From positions 7,858,829 to 7,922,828 of the forward strand of contig CM068540.1 of NCBI GenBank assembly GCA_035048495.1: 64,000 bases of DNA, given 5' to 3'. Source of the DNA: Euptelea pleiosperma. Lineage: Eukaryota; Streptophyta; Magnoliopsida; Ranunculales; Eupteleaceae. Below are positions 10,933 through 22,700 of this stretch, piece after piece (position 1 is the first letter of the stretch; every line of letters starts with the position of its first letter). The notes under the pieces were generated by a model. The model did not search any database, was not told the origin of the DNA, and saw only the letters and a program-made list of their open reading frames with translations. Made by a program: the position numbers and the translations under genes.

Positions 10933-11319
10933 GGGTCAGGATTGGGGGACAACGTTTTCATATTTGACAACAATTTTGGCGTACCCACATGGAGATGAAT
11001 CAATAGCTGATTTTTGGTGAGGATGGTCTCCTCACCATATAGATCACCCCTATAAAAAATCAGCCCATTCTGAAATTTTTAGCCCTATCAAATGTGGTTT
11101 TTAAGTTAACGATAAAAATAAACAGTCCATAATTCAACTTGCAAACCGGTTTAGGAATATCAGAATGATTTAAATTTTGTTGAGGATAACCTCCTCACCA
11201 TAGAGACCATCCTCACCAAAAATCATCCCATTCCAAAACTTCTAATTTATATATTGGGCCGCTGCAAGTTTTTGTTGTCAAAAATGTTGTATGAAAATAT
11301 TGTCCTCTGATCCTGACCC
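10933..11319. mobile_element. MITE with GGGTCAGGAT ends
   Basis: Left GGGTCAGGATTGGGGGACAA and right TTGTCCTCTGATCCTGACCC invert with few mismatches. Both flanks are TATATA-rich (8 of 9 match, low information). The inner arms carry CTCCTCACCATA repeats, a piece of which also occurs inside 13740-14444. Confidence 0.65.
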
Positions 11320-11839
11320 ACATATATATAGAGTGGCTGAGATCTTATTCCACAAATAGAAGGTGGGTCACAGCCACTCACACCCGATTTTGGCAAATGC
11401 TTTGTCCGAGAGTGTCGAGGGCACGGGCCACCACACTAGTGTATATATATTTCCAAGCTGGTGTCCACCCTAGGCGAAGGGAGTTGGGAGTTAAAATGAG
11501 AATGGTAAGTTTATCGGGAGTGGGACAGAGAAATAAAGTAGGGGATTCTCATCCATTTAATCCCATCCAACTCACACAACCACCACCTTCCACCGACTAA
11601 ACAACTCCACCACCCATTCTCCGGACACACTTTTTTTTTTTTAATATTTCCGCCAACACAATACGCGTTTTAGTCATGTGAGCTGTGACACCGGACACCC
11701 TATCCATTTAAAACGAGAAGCTTCTTTTATATTCGAATAATGTTCTAGTGCTTTGATGTTAAATGGGTCCCATTTAGGATCTGGTCCCCCAATCCAACGG
11801 CTTGGAGACTCGCTACTATTAAATAACTTGTCAGGGATA

Positions 11840-11970
11840 TAATTAAAGATGTCAGAGAGGGAGGGTAGGGGAGAAAAGAAGATCATGTCACAAGCATGAG
11901 AGAGTCATAAATGTGTTGGGAGAACGCCAGAAAAGGCATCAATCATGGGCTTGGGCTTGGGCTTGGGCTT
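11840..11970 (+). repeat. Duplicated segment with (TTGGGC)n
   Basis: Matches 13185-13262 plus 13671-13730, including AATGTGTTGGGAG and the TTGGGC hexamer run at 11944-11966. It serves as the empty site for the MITE at 13263-13670. Confidence 0.6.
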
Positions 11971-12149
11971 GGGCCTACACGAGAGTGTAATATGTACAAC
12001 AGGGAGATACGGTCGTGGAAAAGGGACAAATTGTGAATGGTAACACAAGTTTACAGTAGAACGAGACCTATACATTGGCGAAACTCGTGGCTTCAACTAA
12101 GACTAAAAAGTACCTCCATTATCAGCAACATAACAATGAACTTTCCTGC

Positions 12150-12875
12150 TACTCACGGTTTTTGAAAATTTTCATTCTGATTCTGTAAAAACCGGTAAAA
12201 TAAATAAATGGATCATCTATTTTTTCAAACACGACGGTCGAACTGTCGAACCGAATGAATCGATTGTTTTTTTAGAACCGATTTTAGTCGAATAAATAAG
12301 AAACGTGTTTTGCATACATACCCGGCCAACTCCTAGCCTACCATCTTAGACCGTCATTGACTAAGAATTTTTTTTCAAGGACAAATTTTCCCCTATCTTC
12401 AACATTGGAACAAAAAAGTGGGTTTGGGATAAAACCCAACCCCAAATCAAATGGCTGTGGTTGAACTTAACAAACCAAGATGGGACCACACTCACAATTA
12501 TTTCCCACTACTCCCTATCTATAACTCTCATCAATTATTGTGATGGGTCCACTAAGAGAAGATAAAGACATTTTGCATTAATGGTGATCCAAACAACTTT
12601 TTAAGAAAAACACGCTTTTAAAAGTATATTTTCAGAATATTTTTATAAATAAAGCGTTTTTTGAAAAATGGCAATGCAAACGAGCCCTAAATCTATTATA
12701 TCTATTATTATTTTTCAATTTTATTCTCAGATTTTTATTTTAATTTTTATCTCCATTTTTCTTATAATTTTATGTGTTTTCTAAATCTTTCTTATTTTTA
12801 TATATAAAAATATTTAATAAATAAAATCCGGTCCAACCAAATCGATCCGTTAGTCGGTGTTTAAAACATTGCCTT
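12150..12875. mobile_element. Probable degraded hAT-like element
   Basis: The right end reads, inverted, CAATGTTTTAAACACCG. Near the left, CGGTCGAACTGTCGAACCG-type repeats recur. The central 12330-12700 is unrelated AT-rich sequence, possibly a further insertion. The left terminus is uncertain. Confidence 0.4.
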
Positions 12876-12929
12876 CAAGGTTGAAGAATGGGGCAGGGGC
12901 AATTTTGCCATTTTTCCAAAAAAGTGTTA

Positions 12930-13160
12930 GTTAATATCGGTCGCCTAACAGTCTTCGACGTGGCACTCTTATAGACCACTGAATGTGGATGTTTTGCACA
13001 TCCCTAGTTGGACTTGCTTATCAAAATTCATCCTGATTGGTAATTATATCCGAGTCATTTTCTTGGTTTATTTTTAACCGTGGATTGAGATCATTATGAT
13101 CCAAAGGTTAGAAATCACATAAACAGTGCTATTTGACTTTTTTCTTCCTTTTTAACAGAC
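12930..13160. mobile_element. Half of a Mutator-like MITE
   Basis: Contains GACGTGGCACTCTTATAGAC and GTGGATGTTTTGCACATCCC followed by a TTCATCCTGATTGG arm. The opposite arm is missing. Confidence 0.45.
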
Positions 13161-13262
13161 GTGTTGTTTAATTCAAGGTTTTAAATAACCCGTTATAATT
13201 AAAGAAGTCAGAGAGGAAGGGAGAGGAGAAGATCATGGGAAAGTCATTAAATGTGTTGGGAG

Positions 13263-13670
13263 CATGGTTCAAAGTCTCGGCCGATCTTGGTCTACATCAA
13301 GTGATCCGGATCGCCCATCGATCCGATCCAGAAATGGATCTGTCTCGCCCCAAAATCATTGTTTCCTAAAGAAGACTCACTTTGGATCAGGCGAGATGAA
13401 CTGATTCCGTTCTGAATCGGACCAATCCGATCCAGAAATGGATCTGTCTCGCCCCGAGATCACTGTTTCTTAAAGAAGACTCACTTTGGATCGGACGAGA
13501 TGAATGGATCCTGTTCTGTATCGGACCAATCCGATCCAGAAATGGATCTGTCTCGCCCCGAGATCTCTGTTTCCCAAAGTAGACTCACTTTGGATCGGGC
13601 AAGATAAACCGATCCGTATCGGGACCGGAGCCGACCAATTTGACATACAATCCCGAGATCTCAAGCCATG
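13263..13670. mobile_element. hAT-like MITE with GATCC satellite core
   Basis: Ends CATGGTTCAAAGTCTCGG and CTCAAGCCATG. The interior has three ~105-bp tandem units beginning near 13319, 13426 and 13528 (GATCCGATCCAGAAATGG). Comparison with the paralogous segment at 11925-11940 shows it as a clean ~410-bp insertion. Confidence 0.65.
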
Positions 13671-13739
13671 GTTCTAAGGAAGCCAAAAAAGGCATGGAAA
13701 CATCATGGGCTTGGGCTTGGGCTTGGTAAATAATTATAA

Positions 13740-14444
13740 GGGAAATTTTTTGAAACGAACCCAAGTTTAAGGGTATTTTCCAAAAAGAACCGTATTTTTC
13801 GATATTTGTAACACCAACCTATGACGCCAAACCGTATGGCGTATGTTCAAGAAAATATTTTAATGGCATATTTGCCATTGTCCTGTCGCCTGAAAAGAAA
13901 GGTCAAATTGCTGTCAGATGCCATATTGTTTGGCGACGGTTATTAACTGTCGCCAAACCGTTCGGCGTCGGCTATGGTGACTTCTAATAGCCGACGCCCA
14001 ATGGTTTGGCAACTATTAAAAACCGTCGCCAAACAGTATGGCGTCTAACAGCCATTTGACCTTTTTTTAGGCACAATTTTGGTGTACCCACATGGAAGAT
14101 AAATCAATGGCTGATTTTTGGTGAGGATGATCTCCTCACCGTATAGATCACCTATTCTGAAATTTCTAACATCATCAAACATGGGTTTCAAGTTAACATG
14201 GAAAAAAATAAACGCCTAACAGGATGGCGTATCATTTTGTGAACAGCCAAACTATATGACGCCTTATAACAACATATGCCAAACCGTTTGGCGTATCGTT
14301 TGAAGAGGGCAATTCGGTCATTTTAAAGTTTCGAGAGAATACCCCTAACGGTTCGGCGTCCTAGGTTTGTTTTGACAAATTTTAAAAAATACGGTTCTTT
14401 TTAGAAAATACCCTTAAACTAGGGTTCGTTTCGAAAATTTTCCG
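13740..14444. mobile_element. Mutator-like foldback element
   Basis: Terminal inverted repeats of about 60 bp (GAAACGAACC, AAGGGTATTTTC, AAGAACCGTATTTTT), flanked by TAATTATAA (13731-13739) and TAACTATAA (14445-14453), 8 of 9. The interior is repeated CGCCAAACCGTATGGCG palindromes, with a large hairpin at about 13911-14055. Confidence 0.72.
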
Positions 14445-14639
14445 TAACTATAATCAACTTTCTACAATAGGGAGATTCGCTTGTGCAAAAAGGCAAAGGC
14501 CCCTTGGATGCATTGAAGCTAAAATTCCAAATTTATTATGTTTTCTTGTGGGGAAGTTTATTATTACTACTAGGGGGCGGAACATGTGTTGCACGCGCGT
14601 GAGTGATTGTAGGGACCTTATCAACGATTCAATGTTGAC

Positions 14640-14935
14640 TACAAACTACAGTATGAGCCACATGGCACACTATTAGAGACCAATGGCCATATGGATGTTT
14701 GGCCCATCTTAAATGGACTTGCATACTAAAATTCAACACGATTAGTAATTTCTATCTGTTGGATTAGAGTCTTCTTCATGGTTTATTTTTAAAACAGGGA
14801 TTTCATGCATTATTTAGGATATCAGATCCAAAGGCTTGAAATCACTAATTGGTATATAGGTCCACGTAGGGATGGGCCAAACATCCATACGGTCATCGGT
14901 CTCTAAGAGTGTGAACAACCCGTGAAGGTGAACAA
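14640..14935. mobile_element. Mutator-like MITE
   Basis: Arms GGCCATATGGATGTTTGGCC and GGCCAAACATCCATACGG, with inner AACACGATTAGTAATTTC. Outer ends are degraded. Confidence 0.6.
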
Positions 14936-14999
14936 ACGCCAACCCAGATTAGGGATGGGCCAAACATCCATACTGTTAGTGGTCTCTAAGATCGTGAAC

Positions 15000-15660
15000 A
15001 CAATATGAACACTCTTAGAGACCACTGACCGTATGGATGTTTGGCCCATCTTAGATGGATTTACATACTAAAATTCAACATGATTAGTAATTTCTATCCG
15101 TTGGATTAGAGTCATTTTCATTGTTTAGTTTTAACTATGGATTTCGATTAGGGCTGTCAACAGACACTATTTGGATTGAATAAAAGCATATCTGAATCCA
15201 AATAAAAAAAAAAATGATATCCGAGAGATATTCTGAATCAATATTCGAATTCCAATCTAATTAACTTATATGTAAAATATTTATAATTATAATTATAATT
15301 ATAATATTTATATATAATAAAGATTATGTAATATAATAAATATAATTATTAAATAATATATCGGATCGGATATTAACGAATCAAATATATCAATATCCGA
15401 ATTTGTATTTGAAAACTATTTGAATATTAAAAAGATATCCTAACCCAAGTCCAATATCTGAAATTTTCGGTTAATATCCAATTTTTCAAATACGGATTCA
15501 AATCGAATTCGAATTTTCGACTATCGACAGCCCTAATTTCAAGCATTATTTGGGGTACTCAAATCTAAAGGTTTGAAATCACTAATTGGTTTATTGGTCC
15601 ACTAGGGATGGGCCAAACATCCATACGATCAGTGGTCTCTAAGAGCGTGAACAATCCGTG
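15000..15660. mobile_element. Mutator-like MITE interrupted by a hAT MITE
   Basis: ACCGTATGGATGTTTGGCCC (about 15027) and its inverse near 15610 belong to one element split by the 15149-15535 insertion. Reading across the insertion restores the family's central tract. Confidence 0.65.
15149..15535. mobile_element. hAT MITE with TAGGGCTGTC ends
   Basis: Left TAGGGCTGTCAAC and right TCGACAGCCCTA are the typical hAT terminus. 8-bp flanks ATTTCGAT and ATTTCAAG agree at 6 of 8. The core is AT-rich with (TAATTA)n. Confidence 0.75.
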
Positions 15661-16277
15661 AAAGTTAACAAGCGCCAACCCAGATTTTGGCTTTATAATA
15701 GTAATAGATTAGGCAAAATGTATCATAGGCTGTCATTGCAGGCTTCAACCCTGGTAAGAGGGGGAACAGGCTTTGTACCCCGGTAAGAGGGGGACTTCTT
15801 GTCATGTAGGATGTAGGACGCTAACGTGGCAAATTTAGACCATTCATTTGATCGTCGACCTTCGATTGACCAAATGGACAAGCATTGTTATCCTCGTCAC
15901 AAGTTGCAACCATACCCCCACCAAGTATTCCACTTTGCTCTCAAGAAGGACAAACGGAATATGATTCATGTTGCCGACCCCAAATAGTTAAGATAAGCAG
16001 TATTAATTAAAAAAGGGTGAAAGAGAACTTCAATCTTTGACACGTAACGGAAGGCAATTCGCTGAAATTTCGACAGAAAGAGGGGACAAGATGATCAAAC
16101 AAATCATGTCATCACATGCTAGGATGCCAATAGATTTTTTCTTAGTCTATTTTTTTCATTAGTAACCCTTAAACATCCATGCGTTCAATGGGCCCAGATG
16201 GCACTAGTGATTTAAAATTTTAAACTACACCTTGTTACGTAGTGACCCAAAATCAAACCTTTCAAAATTGCCCTTTG

Positions 16278-16474
16278 TACAACTGGCAGCTCAAATGGTT
16301 GGTGTGTATCCTCCTATTTGGAGAGGTCGTGGGGTCAAACCCACACAGGTAGATTTCCTCCTTTGAGCAGTGTGCCAGGAGTAGAAATTCCCTTTACCAG
16401 CTTGACCGGTCCGTACAGGTTTCACCTGCTAATCCGTGGGGCCCTCCCACAATGATGGTGACTACACAAAAAAA
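16278..16474 (+). mobile_element. SINE with 14-bp perfect TSD
   Basis: The tRNA-like head has an A-box-like GGCAGCTCAAATGGTTGG and B-box-like GGGGTCAAACCC. The tail is A-rich. Flanked by AAAATTGCCCTTTG at 16264-16277 and 16475-16488, an exact 14-bp duplication as expected of LINE-driven integration. The 76-residue antisense ORF here is spurious. Confidence 0.82.
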
Positions 16475-16647
16475 AAAATTGCCCTTTGAATTGCCAAATT
16501 TCAAGTGCCCATGATAGCAAGAGTAGCTTCTTTCCAAAGATACACAACAAAAGAGTGTGGTGTGTCCACCATGTGACATTTCTTTAAGTTCGTGCGTCTG
16601 ATGCATTTTCCTTAAGCGATTCACCCGATACGGTTAACCTTCTCAGA

Positions 16648-16990
16648 CCGTAAATCTTTGACCACACGGACAAGAGTATGAGCCACGTGACACACTCTTA
16701 AAAAAACTACTGGCTGTACGGATGTTTGGTTATCCCTAGGTCGACCTACGGACAAAATCAGCTTGATTAGTAATTTCTAACTGTTGGGTTAGATTCTTTT
16801 TTCATAGTTCATTTTTTAATAGTGGGATTCGAGCATTATTTAGGAGTACTCATATCCAAAGGTTAGAAATCCCTAATCAAGTTTGGTATGTAGGTCCACC
16901 TAGGGATTGGACAAACATCCATACGGTCAGAGTCCTCTAAGAGTGTGTCACGTGTTCATACTGTGTCCTGTAACGGGAGCCGGTCAAAAA
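16648..16990. mobile_element. Mutator-like MITE
   Basis: GAGCCACGTGACACACTC and GGATGTTTGG arms at the left, the inverse GGACAAACATCCATACGG and GTGTGTCACGTG at the right. No clean TSD. Confidence 0.65.
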
Positions 16991-17640
16991 AGGCCTGTCC
17001 CCGGAACCCGACCCATAATAAAAATGTCAAAGATCAAAAAATTTCTCCATCTCCACCATATTCAACATTTTGCTTTCACTGCAATTAAAAAGAAGAATTT
17101 TGACACGGACCAGTCAAAATTAATATTCTGACTTAATTTTGACTGAGACATGACTGATGTAACCTGTTACAACGGTCCTTGGACGTCATAACGGTAAGTT
17201 AAGGGATCATTTAAAACCTTACCTAACAATTGGAACATTTGGATTAAACGTCTCAAAGACGTCGTAACCTGTAACGAGAAACATTAGTTAGTCTTGGTAG
17301 TATTAATCTGGATTGTCTGATTATTTGACCTCATTGACCGAAAAATCAGCTTGATCAGATATTTTAACCATCCGATAAATACATGTTTTTTTTTTCTAGA
17401 CTCTTTGACATTGCGTTTCTGGCCGTCCAAACATAACAAAATTGGTTGGACGGTTAGGATCATCCGATGGGTATAAACTTTACTCAAGGAAATCTTCTAA
17501 ATGGAGCCCACACTTTAGATAATTTAGTTTGAGAAGAATATTAGTTTAGTAGTGAGAAGATGACAATGGAAAGCATCGAAGTACCTATTGGCTGGTAGAT
17601 CCTACTCTTCACACCCCTCTTTATATTTAAGAGATTTTGT

Positions 17641-17657
17641 GCCCCCCCCCCCCCCCC
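17641..17657. repeat. Poly-C/G run
   Basis: An uninterrupted run of about 16 C. A second C run lies at about 19124-19134. Confidence 0.8.
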
Positions 17658-17754
17658 TACTAAAAAAAACCTAATGAAGTGATCTTGACCATCCATTCTA
17701 TTAGTATATGCATTTCTTGGACTAACAATAATACATTAATGACCACCACCTAAA

Positions 17755-18850
17755 TACATCATCATCATCATAAGCATTTTTCAAACGGAATGGAGTCAGC
17801 TTCATGAATCATGCATTTCAATCCTGTCTAAAGTCGTCTCTTCCGTTGAGTCAAGTTTTTTGAAATTTCATCTCAGAACCTCATTCCATGTCTATTTTGA
17901 CCTTTCCCCTGCCCTGAACCTTCGACTTACACATTTCTCCTCACTAGTGGTGTTATTGATCTTTGTTGTACATAACCAAACCATCTCAATTGATTTTTTC
18001 TCATTGTCATTTCATGAGACTTCTATATTTTTATGAATGTGTCTCTCCTTGTCTTACCCCACATCTATCTCAGGATCCCCATCTTAGCTAATACTCATTA
18101 TGAACATATTTTTGGTTGCACTGCATTTTGCTCCATAAAGCATAGTCGGTCTTATTACCACCTTATAGAAATTTTATTTTATTTTGATTGACAGACATCA
18201 ATCGCATACACTTCAGAAGTACGCCTTCAATTTAGCTACCCCATTATAATTCTACTAGCAAAATCCCCTTCAATCTCTCCTTGTGAATAATAATCAAGGT
18301 ACCAAAATTAGTCACTTCAAGGTTTTCTTGGCTGCCAATTTCAATTGATAGATCATCTCTATGTGCAATCAACAAGTAATATTCCTCCAGGATTCTAATT
18401 TTTCATTTACCTTATCTATAGTCTCGTCAACTAATACTATGTCATCTGCAAATAACATACACCAAGGGACCTCATCTTGAATATGAACAGCTATTTAATC
18501 TATAAGTAAAATAAAAGTAGACTCAGGACTAATCCTTGGTGTAATCCCACTATGATTGAAAACTCACTTGCCTCACCATCAATTGTTTTTTTTTTGAAAA
18601 ATCCAAGAGAATATATATAAAAAAGAAAAAAGATCAAGATCTCGAAAGTACAAAGAGGATAGCCCTGCTAGGGCTAAAACGGATACAACAAACTAGAACA
18701 AGAACAAGAACAGCCCCAGAACCTACTTCATCAATAAAGTATCACACCTGAAAACCATGTCACTAAAGAAAGTGCCCCTTGTTCTAACACTAATTTGTGT
18801 TCCCTCGTACAAATCTTTAACCATTCATTTTAGACCCTCATTTGTCTACT
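17755..18850 (-). mobile_element. Truncated RTE-like LINE
   Basis: Minus-strand homologue of the LINE at 30258-33880. The 3' end is a (TGA)n run (17758-17775) instead of poly(A). It is followed by the reverse-transcriptase C-terminal region and the VPWCM-like RT stretch near 18460-18490. Frames are broken throughout. A 200-bp insertion lies at 18586-18786. Everything 5' of the RT is missing. Confidence 0.6.
18586..18786 (-). mobile_element. Short 5'-truncated retroposon inside the LINE
   Basis: Begins on the plus strand with a T run (a poly(A) tail on the minus strand). Alignment of the flanks with 31165-31215 shows host LINE sequence resuming after it. Family not identified. Confidence 0.45.
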
Positions 18851-19099
18851 TATCTGGACCACTGAAAAAAACAATAACTCACCTTGAAATCTATTAAACC
18901 CACTAAAATGACTAGAACATATATTTAGAACAACAAAGCAAGGGGTACAGGCATTTGTTAGTTTGCAAGCTAGGAGTTCAACAGATCCATTCCGGAACGG
19001 GTAACAGTGTACCCAGAACTGGTAGGAGGGCAGGTCAATTCTGGTCCGGGTAAAAGTATGCTTGTATTACTAATTACCCATCTGTTGCAAAATTATAAT

Positions 19100-19632
19100 A
19101 GTAATAATAAGGGATTTTTTCTACCCCCCCCCCCCTTGAAAATCGAAAATAATTAGTAATATCCCCTGTACTTTTTGTTCCTTTCATATATGCATTGACA
19201 CCCCTTTTTTGCAGGTATAGACTCACTGGATGTTCCAAGGAAAGAAGAATGAGAAATCTCATTGATGCAACAATGACACCTCTCGTTCTCATTACAAAAT
19301 CATCTTTACAGCCCCACAAAGCTCCTCCCCACATACGATTTCAGTTTGCAATCCCTTTCTAGATTACAGTATGGTGTTGCTGAAATAAAGGCCGTAAATA
19401 ACCAACTTTGATAGAAGCAACAAGTGAAAAAAGATATCTCACCATGCACAATAACCCATTTGTTTCTCCTTTTGTCCCACATAAATGTTGACCTAACAAA
19501 CCTTTAAAATTCATGCCAACTAATTAGTGAGCTTCACTACTATCTCCTTCATCCTTGCAACCTTTGCCCATCTGATTTCTGAGTTTTTGGCATGCGAGAT
19601 GTCAGAAACCCCCAGTATCAGAAAGGATTGGA
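19100..19632 (-). other. Probable 3' UTR of the LIN37-like gene
   Basis: Minus-strand sequence after the stop codon, with no recognisable transposon until the copy-poor T/C-rich stretch near 19,130. No poly(A) signal can be assigned with confidence. A short open frame at 19074-19334 shows no family likeness and is treated as untranslated. Confidence 0.3.
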
Positions 19633-19741
19633 TCAGCTTCCAGCTTCCGCGTCAGTCCTGAATTGATCGATTGGTGTGGGAAGGAGAAGGGCGAGTCTCT
19701 GTTTGTACCGTTCAATCCGTTGTAGCCGTTCTTCTCTTAAT
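19633..19741 (-). CDS. LIN37: LIN37-like exon 7, C-terminus
   Basis: A 109-bp terminal exon with acceptor GTTGCAG. The first base completes the Arg codon left by exon 6. It then reads [26 protein letters not shown] and a short tail to TGA at 19635-19633. The amphipathic basic helix continues the one begun in exon 6, which strongly supports joining two exons 7.6 kb apart. Confidence 0.74.
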
Positions 19742-22700
19742 CTGCAACCGTAACAATATAGAAACTAGCTTAATGAATGACCTACATTATATTCTCCTTC
19801 TGATAACCAAATTTTAAAATCTGGATTTCATGTCATATATATCAGATGATCTTGATATGATTTTGCAAGATGTTAGGCTACTTTTCTAAGAGCAAGTTAG
19901 GGTTTTAGACTTTATTGAGCACTGGACAGCTAGAACTTGGTTAGTTCGGCTTTTATGACATTAGGGATTGAAGCTCTGGTTGTAGAAGCGACAGAGAGAG
20001 GAAAGGTGGAAGAGAGATGAGATGGAAGCAATGTTTTTAAAAAACATAGGCCTGTATGAGGCGGTGTGTCTTCTTGAGGCAAGGTGTATGTCTCAAATGT
20101 TTATTTTTAAAATGTTCAATTTTTTTTATAAAATCATAACAATTTTTCAAAAAAAGAATCAACTTTAGAAATAAAAAGAAAATAAACTTGCACATTCTTA
20201 TTTTAGATGATTTCCCTTAATGAGCAGTAATTCTAAACCAAACACCCGATATATCTACTTATCATCAATATTCAATAAAACGATATATCTACTTATCATC
20301 AATATTCAATAGTTAAAAATAGAGGTATATGAACGAAATTAAGATAATCAATTAATCTAAAGTAGTCAAACATTGATAGATACATATATAAAGATAATAA
20401 GCCACAAACTGAGTCATAATTCATACATACATATATATAGATACATATTATAACCTAGACATAACAAGTTAAAAACCAAACCATAATCCATAATTCTATA
20501 ACAGCCATAATCTAGAGAAGAAAACAAGGAATAGTTTGATTATTGTATGCATTTAAATTGTTTTATTGCAAAGAATCCGTAAGAAGCAATAAAACAGAAA
20601 TCAGAGCACCATACACAAATCTCCTAAAATGGGAAAACCAGGACAAAAAAAAATGAATTTTGATATTTCTCTAAAAAAGTGGTAGAATATTATTTAGATC
20701 ATCTTCTTTTTTATTGTCTTTTATAATAAACATGACTGGGGAGGGTATCAAGGGGAAAGAAGTGAAAAAAATTTACAAATGATTTTTTTAATGTTCAATT
20801 GACCCAATTACCATTCACGGCCGAGGCTTAATCTATGTCACTCGCCTCGAGGCATATGCCTCAAGCGCCTTGAGGCACACATCTTGAAACAATAAATGGA
20901 AGAGAGATTGACGGGGAACACAAGCTATAATTTGATTAACATTGGGAAGGACCGAGACTTAACCTTGGGTAGCATGAGCAAGCTCAAAAGCTCGAGAAGC
21001 TAGCTCAGCTGCTCAAGTGCACAGTCATGCTCTATTGTTTGTTGACACAGGGTTTCCCGAATGTAATGTGCAGAGGGTTTTGTTCCTTCACATACCTAGG
21101 GTTTAAATTAAATCAGTAAAGTGAAAAATAAAGTAAAAAAGATTAAAAGAGAAGAGAAGAGAAAGAAAGATGGGAGAAGAGAAAAGAATGGAGAAGGGGA
21201 TATCATGTGTTATGTGGAGCACAATTTCCCACATATTTATATTAATGAAGTGAAAGACAAAAAATACCAGAAATACCCGGGGTACCCCTAGTTAAAATGA
21301 AACAAGGAAAATAAAGACAACCAATATTCCCTCCCAAGCTGGTGCAAAGATTTCTATCATGCACAACAGCTTAATTAACATATTTTGAAAATAACCCTTC
21401 GTAACACCCTTAGTCAGAACATCTACAACTTCCTTTCATGTCTTGACATAAGGTGTACAAATCTGGCCACTCCTCAACTTTTACTTGATGAAGTGTCTAT
21501 CAACGTCTACGTGCTTGGTCTTCTCATGTTGGACTAGGTTATGGGCAATGCTAATAGAAACTTTACTGTCACAATGTAAGCTCATTAGCTCTTAACTTTG
21601 ATTCCTAACTCGCCCAACATAATCTTCAGTCATAAGAGCCCACACACTCCATCGGCTATAGACCAAATCTTTGCCTCTGCGAGATCTAGCCACCACAGAC
21701 TGTTTTTTGCTTCTCCGAGAAACCGTTAACTAACCGGATGTAGATCGATGATCAGTAACTGAGCCTGCCCAATCTACATCAATATATGCTTCCACACGTA
21801 GGTGTCCATGCCTCCCAAACAGTAGACCTTTGTGTGGAGAGCCCTTGAGATACTTAAGAACTTCGTTGGCAACCTCAAGGTGAGATGCTCGAGGAGCATG
21901 TCGAGCACTTCTATTTAGCAGTCTCATCACCCGGATTCTAATATTTTGAGGTCCCCTTCATTGACTCTGACATGATTGAGTCTCCTTTGGCCCTTATTGA
22001 TGATGCTACCATATCCAAGATGCATCTTGGTACTGATCTTCATGTTCCTCGTTGTCGTGCCTCCAGAGGATCTACCACTGCCAGACCTTCCTCAGTCACC
22101 ATGGAGAGTCAATCTCCACTCAGATGGAGTGATGATGCAACAGATGGGATCCATTCCGCAGATAAACATGTCTGAATTTCAGAAATTGGGATCTCGATAA
22201 AAGATGTCTTCTTCTCTTCGTAGCTAATACAGCAACTATTCGCCTTTATCTCCAAAGGTAGACTTTCACGGGGCATGGGATGAGTAGGTTGATGGTGGGG
22301 TTGGAGTTAGTGGTGCAGATGAAGTCCATCAGGATGATGATGAGGATGCTTAGTTAATTCCTCCTTGACTGTTGTTATTTCTGACTTGTGTGTTTTGATG
22401 TACTTGTATTTTGAACCTCTTGGAGGTAACATTTTGTGATGGCTATATCAAACCACTTTTCGGCTATGAGTGTATTTGACTTATTTTATATCCTATCTTA
22501 ACTAATTTCTGGTTAGCATAGTGGATAAATGTATATTTTGCTTGGTTGCATTTGGATTATATTACTCCATATCATATCATGCCTATATTTGTTTGGATAT
22601 ATTTCATATAGCTTCTTTGTCTCTGATTGAGAAAAGGTGTATATTCGAGAGAGTAGATTTGGCATGTGATAAAAAGTATACATAAGGTTTGTATTCTAAT

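Noticed and set aside
11944..11966. TTGGGC repeat as telomere-like DNA
   Set aside because: The plant telomere unit is TTTAGGG; this is a 4-unit hexamer in a duplicated segment.
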